NCBI RefSeq assembly: GCF_019458805.1
Contig: NZ_JAIBOA010000008.1
Location: 124,001 to 188,000, forward strand
Reading direction: 5' to 3'
From: Actinomadura parmotrematis
Lineage (GTDB): Bacteria > Actinomycetota > Actinomycetes > Streptosporangiales > Streptosporangiaceae
Length of the DNA stretch: 64,000 nucleotides
A program made the position numbers and the translations under genes. The notes beneath the pieces are model-generated. The model saw only the letters and a program-made list of their open reading frames with translations, had not been told where the DNA came from and did no database searches. Below, piece by piece: positions 46,414 through 54,160 of the stretch; positions within the stretch are counted from its first letter, which is position 1; every line of letters begins with the position of its first letter.

Positions 46414-47076
46414 ATGCTGATGCTGACCGTGCCGGGGGTCTACCGGCCGCAGACCGACACCCGGCTGCTCTGCGAGGCGCTCCGCACCGCGTCCGTCGCG
46501 CCGGGCGCGGCGCTGCTCGACGTGTGCACCGGCAGCGGCGCCGTCGCGATCGCCGGGGCGCTCCTCGGCGCGCGCAGCGCCACCGCCGTGGACCTGTCGC
46601 GGCGCGCCGCGCTGACCGCCCGCGCCAACGCCCGCCTGCGCCGCGTGAACGTGCGGGTGCTGCGCGGCGACCTGTTCGGGCCCGTCGCGGGCGAGCGGTT
46701 CGACGTCATCACCGCCAACCCGCCCTACGTGCCGTGCGACCGGCCGCCGGGCGCGCACAGCCGGGCGCGGGCCTGGGACGCCGGCCGGGACGGGCGTGAC
46801 GGCATCGACCGCATCTGCGCCGGCGCGGCGGAGCTGCTCGCGCCCGGCGGCACCCTGCTGATGGTGCACTCGGCCGTCTGCGGTGTGGCCGAGACGCTCG
46901 GGACGCTGCGCGAGCGGAATCTCAAGGCCGCCGTGGTGGCGCGCCGCACGATCCCGTTCGGCCCGGTGATGCGCTCCCGGGCCGCCGACCTGAAGGCGTG
47001 GGGGCTTCTCGCCCCCGGCCAGGAGCACGAGGAAGTGGTGGTGATCCGTGCCGACCGAGCCGAGAAGCGCGGCTGA
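46414..47076 (+). CDS. HemK/PrmC-like class I methyltransferase
   Basis: The 220-residue protein has SAM motif I 'LLDVCTGSGAVAI', an acidic motif II, and the catalytic 'ANPPYVP' (N-P-P-Y) of enzymes that methylate amide or amine nitrogens. The N-terminal helical domain of PrmC is absent, so this is probably not the release-factor methylase. GGAGG lies 6 bp before ATG 46414. A 13-codon upstream frame with its own ribosome site overlaps the start. It is followed by a CDGSH gene overlapping by 29 bp. Confidence 0.85.
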   Translation: MLMLTVPGVYRPQTDTRLLCEALRTASVAPGAALLDVCTGSGAVAIAGALLGARSATAVDLSRRAALTARANARLRRVNVRVLRGDLFGPVAGERFDVITANPPYVPCDRPPGAHSRARAWDAGRDGRDGIDRICAGAAELLAPGGTLLMVHSAVCGVAETLGTLRERNLKAAVVARRTIPFGPVMRSRAADLKAWGLLAPGQEHEEVVVIRADRAEKRG

Positions 47077-47305
47077 CGGCGCGCCGCGGCGCGTCCTGCT
47101 GGACCCGGCCGGCCCGGTGCTGGTGGAGGGCCCGGTCGAGGCCGTCCTGCCGGACGGCTCGACGGTGGTGTCCGACCGGTTCATGGTGGCGCTCTGCACG
47201 TGCCGCCGCAGCCGGCGGTTCCCGTTCTGCGACACCAGCCACCGGCGCAAGGTGCGGTCGGGGGCCGCCCGGGAGGACTCCCCGGACGGCCCGCCGGACG
47301 CCTGA
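47048..47305 (+). CDS. CDGSH iron-sulphur domain protein
   Basis: The 85-residue protein carries the CDGSH motif CTCRRSRRFPFCDTSH, with Cys50, Cys52, Cys61 and His65 as expected ligands of a [2Fe-2S] cluster. CDGSH proteins transfer electrons or clusters. The GTG start 47048 lies within the end of the methyltransferase gene, so translation is coupled. Its close neighbour on the other strand is a predicted diiron oxidase, for which it may be an electron donor (inference). Confidence 0.92.
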   Translation: MPTEPRSAADGAPRRVLLDPAGPVLVEGPVEAVLPDGSTVVSDRFMVALCTCRRSRRFPFCDTSHRRKVRSGAAREDSPDGPPDA

Positions 47306-47307
47306 TC

Positions 47308-48336
47308 TCAGCCCGCCGCGGGCCCGTCCGGAAGGGGGGCCCGCAGCGAGCTGCGGCCCGCGCGCCAGGACGCCAGCAGGTGGCCGCCGAGGCGCTCCTC
47401 CAGCAGCTCGGTGGCCTGCACGCCGAAGACGACGTCGGCGGCGAGCCCGGGCTCGCGGTCCAGCAGGTCGCCGATCACGTCGCGGCGGAGGACCTGCTCG
47501 TGGACGGCGTCGGCCTCGATGTGCTCGGTGAAGAACAGCACGCACTCGGGGGCGGCGCCGAAGCGCTCCAGCGCGACGGCCATGCGGTGCGCGCTCGGCG
47601 CCGTGGTGATCTCCGCGGCGGCGAAGTGCCCGACCATGGCGGCGCGCAGCGACCGGTGCAGGCCGAACAGCGACATCATGTTGACGGTGGCGAGCGCGGC
47701 GGCCGGGACGGCGTCGAAGTAGGCCAGGTAGCCGTCGTCCAGGCCGGCGCCGCGCAGCAGGTCGGCGAACAGCCGCGCGTGGACGCGCTCGGCGCGCCCG
47801 CCCCCGTACTCGTCGAACTCCACCGCCACCAGGGACGCCTTGGCGCGGCCCTCCAGGCGCGGGATCAGCCAGGCGTGCGGGTCGGCCTCCTTCAGGTGGT
47901 ACAGCGACCGGTGGACGAAGTACTCGCGCATCTGCCACCAGGCGCCCTCGTCCTTGAGGTGGTGGGAGACGCCGCGCGCGTCGAGGTCCTCCACCAGCAG
48001 GGCGTCCAGCGTGCCGGCGACATCGTCGCCGCCCGGCACGCCGGCGCGCAGCGCGCCCAGGAACACCCGTTCCAGGGCGGCGCGGAACGCCAGCAGGCCG
48101 AGGTCCCACTCCCAGTCGGCGTCCACGCCGTCGAAGCCCCGGTAGTGCAGCTCGTAGCAGATGTAGAGGGCCGCCTGGAGGTCGTCGCCGAAAGGGTCCG
48201 CACCGTCGGCGCCGGCGGGCGGGACGGGGTGGCCGGGCGGGTGGCGCAGGGCCGTCACGACGGCCTCCGACAGCGGGCCGCGCGGCGGCGGCAGCGGCGC
48301 CGCCGTGCGAGATGGGGTGAGCGTGCTCTCGGTCAT
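47308..48336 (-). CDS. Iron-containing redox enzyme, haem-oxygenase-like diiron family
   Basis: The 342-residue protein matches the 'iron-containing redox enzyme' family, all-helical haem-oxygenase-like diiron oxidases. Candidate ligand segments are 'CYELHYRGFDG', 'VEFDEYGGGR', 'HRSLYHLKEADPH' and 'FFTEHIEADAVHE'. Known members oxidise amino acids or fatty acids using a diiron centre. GGAGGAG precedes ATG 48336, which overlaps the ligase stop by 4 bp. It ends 3 bp from the convergent CDGSH gene. Confidence 0.85.
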   Translation of the reverse strand: MTESTLTPSRTAAPLPPPRGPLSEAVVTALRHPPGHPVPPAGADGADPFGDDLQAALYICYELHYRGFDGVDADWEWDLGLLAFRAALERVFLGALRAGVPGGDDVAGTLDALLVEDLDARGVSHHLKDEGAWWQMREYFVHRSLYHLKEADPHAWLIPRLEGRAKASLVAVEFDEYGGGRAERVHARLFADLLRGAGLDDGYLAYFDAVPAAALATVNMMSLFGLHRSLRAAMVGHFAAAEITTAPSAHRMAVALERFGAAPECVLFFTEHIEADAVHEQVLRRDVIGDLLDREPGLAADVVFGVQATELLEERLGGHLLASWRAGRSSLRAPLPDGPAAG

Positions 48337-49493
48337 GGATCTCCTCCTTGCAGGGGGTGGGCGGCGATCGTGTCGAGCAGGGCGGGCAGGCCGCGCGCGG
48401 CGGCGCGGCGCTGGCGGTCGGCGCCGGTGCCCTCACGGTCGAGGCGTCCGACGAGGGTGCGGACGGCGGCATCGTCGCCGGCGTCCTCCAGGGCGTCGCG
48501 GACGTGGTCCAGCAGCTCGTCCAGCAGATCGCGGGCCGGGACGCGCTGCTCGCGCACGGGGTGCACGGCGGGACCGGCGAGGCCGTACCGGGCGGCCGAC
48601 CAGACGGCGGCCGCGCAGACCTGGTCGTCGGCTGCGGGCGCCTCGCGGCCCGCGGCGAGGTCGTCCAGCGCGGTGCGGACGAGCGCCCGGGTCAGGGCCG
48701 CTTGCAGGACGGCGTCGGCGGGCGCGGCGGCGGTGTCGGCCGCCCGCACCTCCACCGTCGGGAACCGCGACGAGGGCCGGGCCAGCCAGAACGTCATGGC
48801 CTCGTCCACCAGCACGCCGCACTCGACGAGGCGTTCCAGGCGGGCGCGGTAGGCGGCGGCGGACCCGAAGCGCGGCGGGACGCCCGAGCCGGGGAAGCGG
48901 GCCTGCTCCAGCATCCGCCAGCTCTGGTAGCCGGTGTCGCGGCCCCGGTCGGACGGCGAGTTGGCCGACACCGCGAGCAGCGTCGGCAGCCACGGCCGCA
49001 GGTGGTCGGTGACCGCGACGGCGTGGTCCAGGTCGGGGACGCCGACGTGGACGTGGCAGCCGCAGCTCTCGTAGCCGCGCACGACCTGCTCGTACAGGTC
49101 CGCGATGGCGGTGAAGCGCTCCCCTTCGGTGAAGGGCGCGTCGGGGGCGGGCGCGACGGGCGTCCCGGTCGCGATCGGCAGCGCGCCCTCGGCCGCGGCG
49201 GCCGCCGCGAGGCGCGCGCGGCCGTCGGCGAGCTCGGCGCAGAGCGCGTCCAGGCTCGTGTGGACGCCGGTGACCGACTCGACCTGCGCCGCCGTCAGCT
49301 CGGCGCTGAACCGCGCCGCCGCGACGCCGCGCGACGCCCGCGCGCGCCGCAGCACCGGCCCGGCCCGCGCCACCGTCGCCCCGGTGGCCGGATCCACCAG
49401 CAGGAACTCCTCCTCGACGCCCATCGTGAGCGCGGCGGACGGCGCGCCGCGCTCGGCGGCGGCGCGGTCCTCGGCGCGGACGGTCGGTCCCAT
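48333..49493 (-). CDS. Carboxylate-amine ligase, glutamate-cysteine ligase 2 (YbdK) type
   Basis: The 386-residue protein has the YbdK/GCS2 signature 'MGVEEEFLLVDPATG' near residue 24 and 'CGCHVHVGVPD', where His and Glu bind Mg-ATP. These enzymes form gamma-glutamyl-amine bonds; in actinomycetes the product is often not glutathione. AGGAGA lies 5 bp before ATG 49493. It heads a two-gene operon with the haem-oxygenase-like gene. Substrate unknown. Confidence 0.9.
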   Translation of the reverse strand: MGPTVRAEDRAAAERGAPSAALTMGVEEEFLLVDPATGATVARAGPVLRRARASRGVAAARFSAELTAAQVESVTGVHTSLDALCAELADGRARLAAAAAAEGALPIATGTPVAPAPDAPFTEGERFTAIADLYEQVVRGYESCGCHVHVGVPDLDHAVAVTDHLRPWLPTLLAVSANSPSDRGRDTGYQSWRMLEQARFPGSGVPPRFGSAAAYRARLERLVECGVLVDEAMTFWLARPSSRFPTVEVRAADTAAAPADAVLQAALTRALVRTALDDLAAGREAPAADDQVCAAAVWSAARYGLAGPAVHPVREQRVPARDLLDELLDHVRDALEDAGDDAAVRTLVGRLDREGTGADRQRRAAARGLPALLDTIAAHPLQGGDP

Positions 49494-49664
49494 GGGATCT
49501 CCTGTGGCAGGTGGTACCCGCCGCCCCTGCCCACCAGCGGCGATGTGAATCCCCGGGACGAAGCAGGCGGGAAGCGTCTTTGTCGACTTTTCTCCTCTAC
49601 GGGACGCATGAACGCGTCCCACCGGGTAGGAGGCGCGGCCCGGACGGACCTGGAGGGCGGGAGC

Positions 49665-50141
49665 ATGCAACGTGCGAAGACCGCGGCGGCCGCGGCGACG
49701 GCCGCCGCCGGAGCGGGAGCGGCCGCCTGGTGGCTGAAGTCCCGGTCCGGTGCGCCGGAGAACGCCGAGCGCTGGCTCGTCGTCACCGTGAACCGGCCGC
49801 CGGGCGAACTGGCGGCGGGCCTCGCGCCCGCACCGCTCGCGCGGCTGCCGGAACCGCTCGCCGAACTCGGCGACGACATCGTCGTCGAGGTGCGGCCCGC
49901 GCCCGGCGGCAAGGGCACCGAGCTGGCCGCGCGGCTGCGCGACCCCCGGCGCGCGGGCGTCGTCGACCGCGTCCGCGGCAACGACCCGCGCCAGCAGGTG
50001 CGCTCGGCGCTCCGCGACGCCAAGTCGCTGCTGGAGACCGGCGAGGTGCTGCTGCCGGACCTGCCGACGACGCGGCCGACGCCGGTCGGCGAGGTGCTGG
50101 AGCTCGCGACCCGGCGCGCGGGCGGGGAGGGACGGCTGTGA
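49665..50141 (+). CDS. Hypothetical membrane-anchored protein
   Basis: This 158-residue protein has an Ala-rich N-terminal helix ('[18 protein letters not shown]'), then a soluble alpha/beta region ('RWLVVTVNRPPGELA', 'DDIVVEVRPAPGGKGTELA') that faintly resembles an SRPBCC/polyketide-cyclase-like fold. I do not recognise a family. ATG 49665 has GGAGGG nearby. Its stop overlaps the alcohol dehydrogenase start by 4 bp, so the two are made together. Confidence 0.7.
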   Translation: MQRAKTAAAAATAAAGAGAAAWWLKSRSGAPENAERWLVVTVNRPPGELAAGLAPAPLARLPEPLAELGDDIVVEVRPAPGGKGTELAARLRDPRRAGVVDRVRGNDPRQQVRSALRDAKSLLETGEVLLPDLPTTRPTPVGEVLELATRRAGGEGRL

Positions 50142-51313
50142 AGGCGCTCTGCTGGCAAGGCGTCAACGACCTGTCGGTCGAGGAGGTCCCCGACCCGGGG
50201 ATCCGCAACCGGCAGGACGCCGTCGTCAAGGTGCTGGCCAGCACCACCTGCGGCTCGGACCTGCACCTGCTCGGCGGCTACATCCCGGCGATGCGCGCCG
50301 GCGACGTCATCGGGCACGAGTTCCTCGGCGAGATCGTCGAGGTCGGCCCGGACGTGTCCCGGCACAAGGTCGGCGACCGGGTCGTCGTCTGCTCGTTCAT
50401 CGGCTGCGGCCGCTGCTGGTACTGCGAGAACGACCTCTGGTCGCTCTGCGACAACAGCAACACCAACCCCGGCATCGCCCAGGCGATGTGGGGCTACGAG
50501 ACCGGCGGCGTGTTCGGCTACTCCCACGCCATGGGCGGGTTCCGGGGCGCGCACGCCGAGTACGTCCGCGTCCCCTACGCCGACCAGGGCGCCTTCCCGG
50601 TGCCCGAGGGCGTCGACGACGCGAGCGCGGTGTTCGCCTCGGACGCGGCGCCGACCGGCTGGATGGGCGCCGACCTCGGCGGGGTGAAGCCCGGCGACAC
50701 CGTCGCGGTCTGGGGCTGCGGCGCCGTCGGGCAGATGGCCGCGCGGGCGGCGATGCTGCTCGGCGCCGAGCGCGTCGTCGCGATCGACCGGCTGCCCGAG
50801 CGGCTGGACATGACGCGCCGCCGCATCGGCTGCGAGACGCTCGACTACACCGCCACCGACGTCGGCGCCGAGCTGCGCGAGCTGACCGGCGGGCGCGGCC
50901 CGGACGTGTGCATCGAGGCCGTCGGCATGGAGGCCCACGACACCGGCCCGCAGCACTGGTACGACAAGGCCAAGCAGATGACGCGGCTGCAGACCGAGCG
51001 CCCGGCCGCCGTGCGGGAGGCCATCCACGCCTGCCGCAAGGGCGGCTCGGTGTTCGTCCTCGGCGTCTACGCCGGGCTCGCCGACAAGTTCCCGCTCGGC
51101 GCGATGATGAACAAGGGCCTCACCCTGCGCGGCGCGCAGATGCACGGCCACCGCTACATCCCGATGCTGCTCGACCGCATCGCCAAGGGCGAGCTGAGCA
51201 CCGGGCACCTCGCGACGCACACCATGCCGCTGGACGAGGCGCCGAAGGGCTACGACCTGTTCAAGAACAAGAAGGACGGCTGCGTGCGCGCCGTCTTCCG
51301 CCCCGCCGGCTGA
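50138..51313 (+). CDS. Zinc-dependent alcohol dehydrogenase (formaldehyde dehydrogenase-like MDR)
   Basis: The 391-residue enzyme has the catalytic zinc site ('STTCGSDLH' and 'GHEFLGEI'), a structural zinc loop of four cysteines ('GCGRCWYCENDLWSLC') and the NAD-binding motif 'GCGAVGQMAAR'. This subgroup resembles glutathione-independent formaldehyde dehydrogenases. It starts at GTG 50138, within the end of the upstream membrane-protein gene. A perfect hairpin follows the stop. Confidence 0.93.
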   Translation: MKALCWQGVNDLSVEEVPDPGIRNRQDAVVKVLASTTCGSDLHLLGGYIPAMRAGDVIGHEFLGEIVEVGPDVSRHKVGDRVVVCSFIGCGRCWYCENDLWSLCDNSNTNPGIAQAMWGYETGGVFGYSHAMGGFRGAHAEYVRVPYADQGAFPVPEGVDDASAVFASDAAPTGWMGADLGGVKPGDTVAVWGCGAVGQMAARAAMLLGAERVVAIDRLPERLDMTRRRIGCETLDYTATDVGAELRELTGGRGPDVCIEAVGMEAHDTGPQHWYDKAKQMTRLQTERPAAVREAIHACRKGGSVFVLGVYAGLADKFPLGAMMNKGLTLRGAQMHGHRYIPMLLDRIAKGELSTGHLATHTMPLDEAPKGYDLFKNKKDGCVRAVFRPAG

Positions 51314-51329
51314 CGGGGCCCGGAAACGG

Positions 51330-51361
51330 CCCCGCCGGGCCACCCTCGAGGCCCGGCGGGG
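51330..51361. terminator. Bidirectional hairpin terminator
   Basis: A perfect 12-bp stem (51330-51341 with 51350-51361; CCCCGCCGGGCC) closes an 8-base loop, between the dehydrogenase and the convergent GNAT gene. Confidence 0.85.
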
Positions 51362-51362
51362 C

Positions 51363-51848
51363 TCAGCCGCGTCCGGGGGCGAGATCCTTGCCGAAGCAGA
51401 GGCTCATGGCGCCGCCGATGTACTCGCCGAACTGCGGGATCGCGGTGTACCCGGCCCGCTCGTACAGGCGGAGGGCGGCGTGCTGGCGCGGGCCGGTCTC
51501 CAGCACCAGGCGGGTGAGGCCGAGCGCGGCGGCGCGCTCCTCCAGGGCCGCCAGGAGGCGCGCGGCGAGGCGCAGTCCGCGCGCCTCGGGCGCCACGTAC
51601 ATGCGCTTGATCTCGCCGGCGCCCGCGCCGACGCGGCGGACGGCGCCGCAGCCGACGGGCGTCCCGTCCACGCGCGCGACGAGGAACGCGCCGCTGCCGG
51701 GGGCGACCTGCTCGCCGGTGAGGGTGAAGTGGTTGTCCTCCGGGTCGTAGAGGCCGCGCAGCTCGGCGTTCAGCGCGGCGATGAGGGCTTGGGCGTCCGC
51801 GCCGTCCATGGGCTCGTCCGCGATGGCGACGTCACCGGTCACGTTCAT
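51363..51848 (-). CDS. GNAT-family N-acetyltransferase
   Basis: The 161-residue protein has the acetyl-CoA site 'IKRMYVAPEARGLRLAARLL', with a slightly altered QxxGxG/A loop, and 'ALRLYERAGYTAIPQFGEY' at the C-terminus. It resembles PhoB-type small GNATs of unknown substrate. ATG 51848 is preferred; the frame extends upstream over a non-coding region. The 261 bp between it and the divergent isochorismatase gene hold no recognisable site. Confidence 0.9.
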   Translation of the reverse strand: MNVTGDVAIADEPMDGADAQALIAALNAELRGLYDPEDNHFTLTGEQVAPGSGAFLVARVDGTPVGCGAVRRVGAGAGEIKRMYVAPEARGLRLAARLLAALEERAAALGLTRLVLETGPRQHAALRLYERAGYTAIPQFGEYIGGAMSLCFGKDLAPGRG

Positions 51849-52109
51849 GGGTGCAGCGTAGGGGCCGCCCGCCGGTCCGGCGCCGACCGCCCCGGCGGCA
51901 CCGGACCGGCGGCCTCGCACCGGCCCGGGGACGTGGGGACCGGCGCGGCCCGGGGGCCGCCACCGCGCCCATGCCCGCCCCGTGACCTGCGCAAAGGCGC
52001 CGGGTCGCGACCTTTGCCCGGTCCGGAGCGGGGATCTCCGGCGGATCGGCCGCGGATCTCCCCTGGATCTGCGTTCGGCGCTGTCGGTGCCGGGGACTAC
52101 GGTGCCGCC

Positions 52110-52658
52110 ATGACGACGCTCGCCGGACGGCCGAACACCGCACTGCTCGTGATCGATGTGCAGAAGGGGGTGCTGGAGGGCGCCCCGGCCCGCGACACGG
52201 TCATCGCCAACATCGGCGCGCTCCTCGCGCGGGCGCGCGCCGAGGGCGTGCCGGTCGTGTGGGTGCAGCACTCCGACGAGGACCTCGTCAAGGGCAGCGA
52301 GGCGTGGGAGTACGTGCCCGAGCTGGCGCCCGCCGGCGCCGAGCCGCTCGTCCACAAGGTCCACGGCGACGCGTTCGAGGGCACCGGCCTGGAGGGCCTG
52401 CTCGCCGAGCGCGGCGCCGGCCGCCTCGTCCTCACCGGCGCGCAGACCGACATGTGCATCCGCGCGACCGCCCACGGCGCCTTCACCCGCGGCTACGACG
52501 TCACCCTGGTCGCCGACGCCCACACCACCGAGGACCTCACCGCCCACGGCGCTCCCCCGCCCGAGCAGGTCATCGCCCACACGAACCTGTACTGGAGCTG
52601 GCAGTCCGCCCCCGGCCGCCACGCCGAGGTAGCGCCCACGGCCGAAATCGTCTTCTGA
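52110..52658 (+). CDS. Isochorismatase-family cysteine hydrolase
   Basis: The 182-residue protein has the family triad Asp16 ('LLVIDVQKG'), Lys83 ('VHKVHGDAF') and Cys116 ('GAQTDMCIRAT'). Members hydrolyse amides such as nicotinamide, carbamates or ureas. The substrate is not clear from sequence. ATG 52110 lacks a strong ribosome site. Convergent with the DUF4259 gene across 4 bp. Confidence 0.92.
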   Translation: MTTLAGRPNTALLVIDVQKGVLEGAPARDTVIANIGALLARARAEGVPVVWVQHSDEDLVKGSEAWEYVPELAPAGAEPLVHKVHGDAFEGTGLEGLLAERGAGRLVLTGAQTDMCIRATAHGAFTRGYDVTLVADAHTTEDLTAHGAPPPEQVIAHTNLYWSWQSAPGRHAEVAPTAEIVF

Positions 52659-52662
52659 CGGG

Positions 52663-53544
52663 TCAGGCGTCGGCGCTCTTGAGGTCCTGCTCGGCCATCC
52701 AGAGCAGGACGGCGGTGTCGGCGCCGCCGCGCCGCACCACGCGGGTGCCGTGCATGAGGACGCCGGTGCCGTGCTCCTCGTCCCAGCCGCAGGCGAACTG
52801 CAGGCCGACGTAAGGCATGCCGCCCTTGGAGAGCGGGTGGATGTTGACGCCGGTGAGGGTCGAGCCTTCCCGCGCTTCGTCGCCGAGGTCGTCGCGGGCG
52901 TCCCGGAACTCGGCGAGCACGGCGGGGCGCGCGGCGTTCCAGAGGGCGGGCAGGTGCGCGACCGTCCAGGCGATGGCGGCGTGCTCGGCGTCCGTCAGCG
53001 GTCCGTCCTCGCGACCCTCGGGCGCGTAGATCAGCTCGGCGGAGATGCGCGTGGCGGGGCCGCCGCCTTCGGAGACGAGGTGCGCCTTCCAGAAGAACTC
53101 GTCCCAGAAGAAGGCGCCGGCGCTGATCTCAGGGGCGCGGGGCGCCGCCTCCAGCACGGCCGCCAGCCCGCGGACGACGGCGAACCACTCGGCGCCCTGC
53201 TCCTCGCCGCCCCAAAGCTCGGGCAGCTCGCTGTCGTCGCTGGTCACGCGCGCGAGCGCGCGGAGCGCGATGCCGTAGATTTCCGGATGCAGGACCGGCA
53301 CCGGCTCGTCCGGCCCGTAGACCGTGGTGACCGGCGCACCGCCGGGACACTGCGCGGCGACCAGGGCCGCCGCCGCGATCGCCACGTCCCCCGCAGAGGC
53401 GTCAAGGCCGCCCTCGGCGTCGGCCGCAGCCTCCAGCGCCCACCGGATCAACGCCGAACGCTCCGCCTCGGCCACCTCGTCCAGATCTCCGCTGAAGTCG
53501 GCCGCACGATCGTTGTCGAAAGGCCCAGTCCCCCAGGTACCCAT
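52663..53544 (-). CDS. DUF4259 protein with C-terminal extension
   Basis: This 293-residue protein starts 'MGTWGTGPFDNDRAADFSGD', the hallmark of DUF4259 (usually about 130 residues). An extra 150-residue region follows with 'EWFAVVRG' and 'GGMPYVGLQFACGWDEEHGTG', possibly a domain of its own. Function unknown. Confidence 0.85.
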   Translation of the reverse strand: MGTWGTGPFDNDRAADFSGDLDEVAEAERSALIRWALEAAADAEGGLDASAGDVAIAAAALVAAQCPGGAPVTTVYGPDEPVPVLHPEIYGIALRALARVTSDDSELPELWGGEEQGAEWFAVVRGLAAVLEAAPRAPEISAGAFFWDEFFWKAHLVSEGGGPATRISAELIYAPEGREDGPLTDAEHAAIAWTVAHLPALWNAARPAVLAEFRDARDDLGDEAREGSTLTGVNIHPLSKGGMPYVGLQFACGWDEEHGTGVLMHGTRVVRRGGADTAVLLWMAEQDLKSADA

Positions 53545-53681
53545 GCGCGCCCCTCTCCGCTGTTGCGGAAAGGCTAGGCACCCCCACCGACATTCCGATC
53601 ATCCCTCGTCACCCGCACCGCAGGCCCACCAGCATCCGACGCCTCGGCAACAGCAACCTAACGACCACGCGGTCACCCCTC

Positions 53682-53743
53682 GTTGACTTGCGGCGTGTTG
53701 GCCCATGAGAGCGCTCCCACAGGCCAACACGCCGCAAGTCAAC
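53682..53743. repeat. Perfect 22-bp inverted repeat with 18-base loop
   Basis: The arms (53682-53703 and 53722-53743) are exact reverse complements, starting GTTGACTTGCGG and ending CCGCAAGTCAAC. They lie 52 bp downstream of the DUF397 stop and 138 bp upstream of the DUF4259 start. The sequence is less GC-rich than the usual terminators here. No flanking duplication is seen. It may terminate the XRE-DUF397 message or be a dispersed repeat. Confidence 0.9.
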
Positions 53744-53794
53744 TTTCAGCGACCGGGTGGTCACCGCCTCTTTCGCCTTGCCGGCGGGTTGCGG

Positions 53795-54160
53795 TCAGGT
53801 GCGCTTGAGCGTTTTGATCAGGGCTGCCCACTCCGCCGGCCGGAAAGCGAGCGTTCCGCCGTCCGGGTCCCTGGAGTCGCGTGTCAGGATCACATGGCCG
53901 CCCGATGCCGCCTCTACGCAGTTGTTCGTCGTGCCGCTGTGGCTGCTCTTCTGCCATGTCGGCGCCACCTCGACGCATTCGCCGGTCGTGCCGCTGCGGC
54001 CGCTCTTTCGCCAGGCCAATGCCACCTCGACGCATTCGCCGCCCTGCTCAGCGCTGCGGGAAGATGTGCGCCATGCCGGAGCAACTTCGATGCAATCACC
54101 GCCTTGCGTGCCGCTGTGGCTGCTCTTCCGCCATACCAGCCCGGCCTCATGTCCTCTCAT
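53795..54160 (-). CDS. DUF397 protein with four tandem N-terminal motif copies
   Basis: DUF397 proteins have about 60-70 residues with one motif W(R/K)KSSxSGxxGxCVEVA followed by 'RDSKDPDGP...F'. This 121-residue version has four copies in tandem: VWRKSSHSGTQGGDCIEVAP, AWRTSSRSAEQGGECVEVAL, AWRKSGRSGTTGECVEVAP, TWQKSSHSGTTNNCVEAAS, then one C-terminal half ('LTRDSRDPDGG'). The copies are also similar in DNA, so duplication is recent. It follows the XRE gene with a 14-bp overlap, the standard regulator/partner pair of streptomycetes. Confidence 0.9.
   Translation of the reverse strand: MRGHEAGLVWRKSSHSGTQGGDCIEVAPAWRTSSRSAEQGGECVEVALAWRKSGRSGTTGECVEVAPTWQKSSHSGTTNNCVEAASGGHVILTRDSRDPDGGTLAFRPAEWAALIKTLKRT

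Noticed and set aside
53682-53743. Insertion-sequence end repeats
   Set aside because: Arms are only 18 bases apart, with no flanking target duplication and no transposase in the window.
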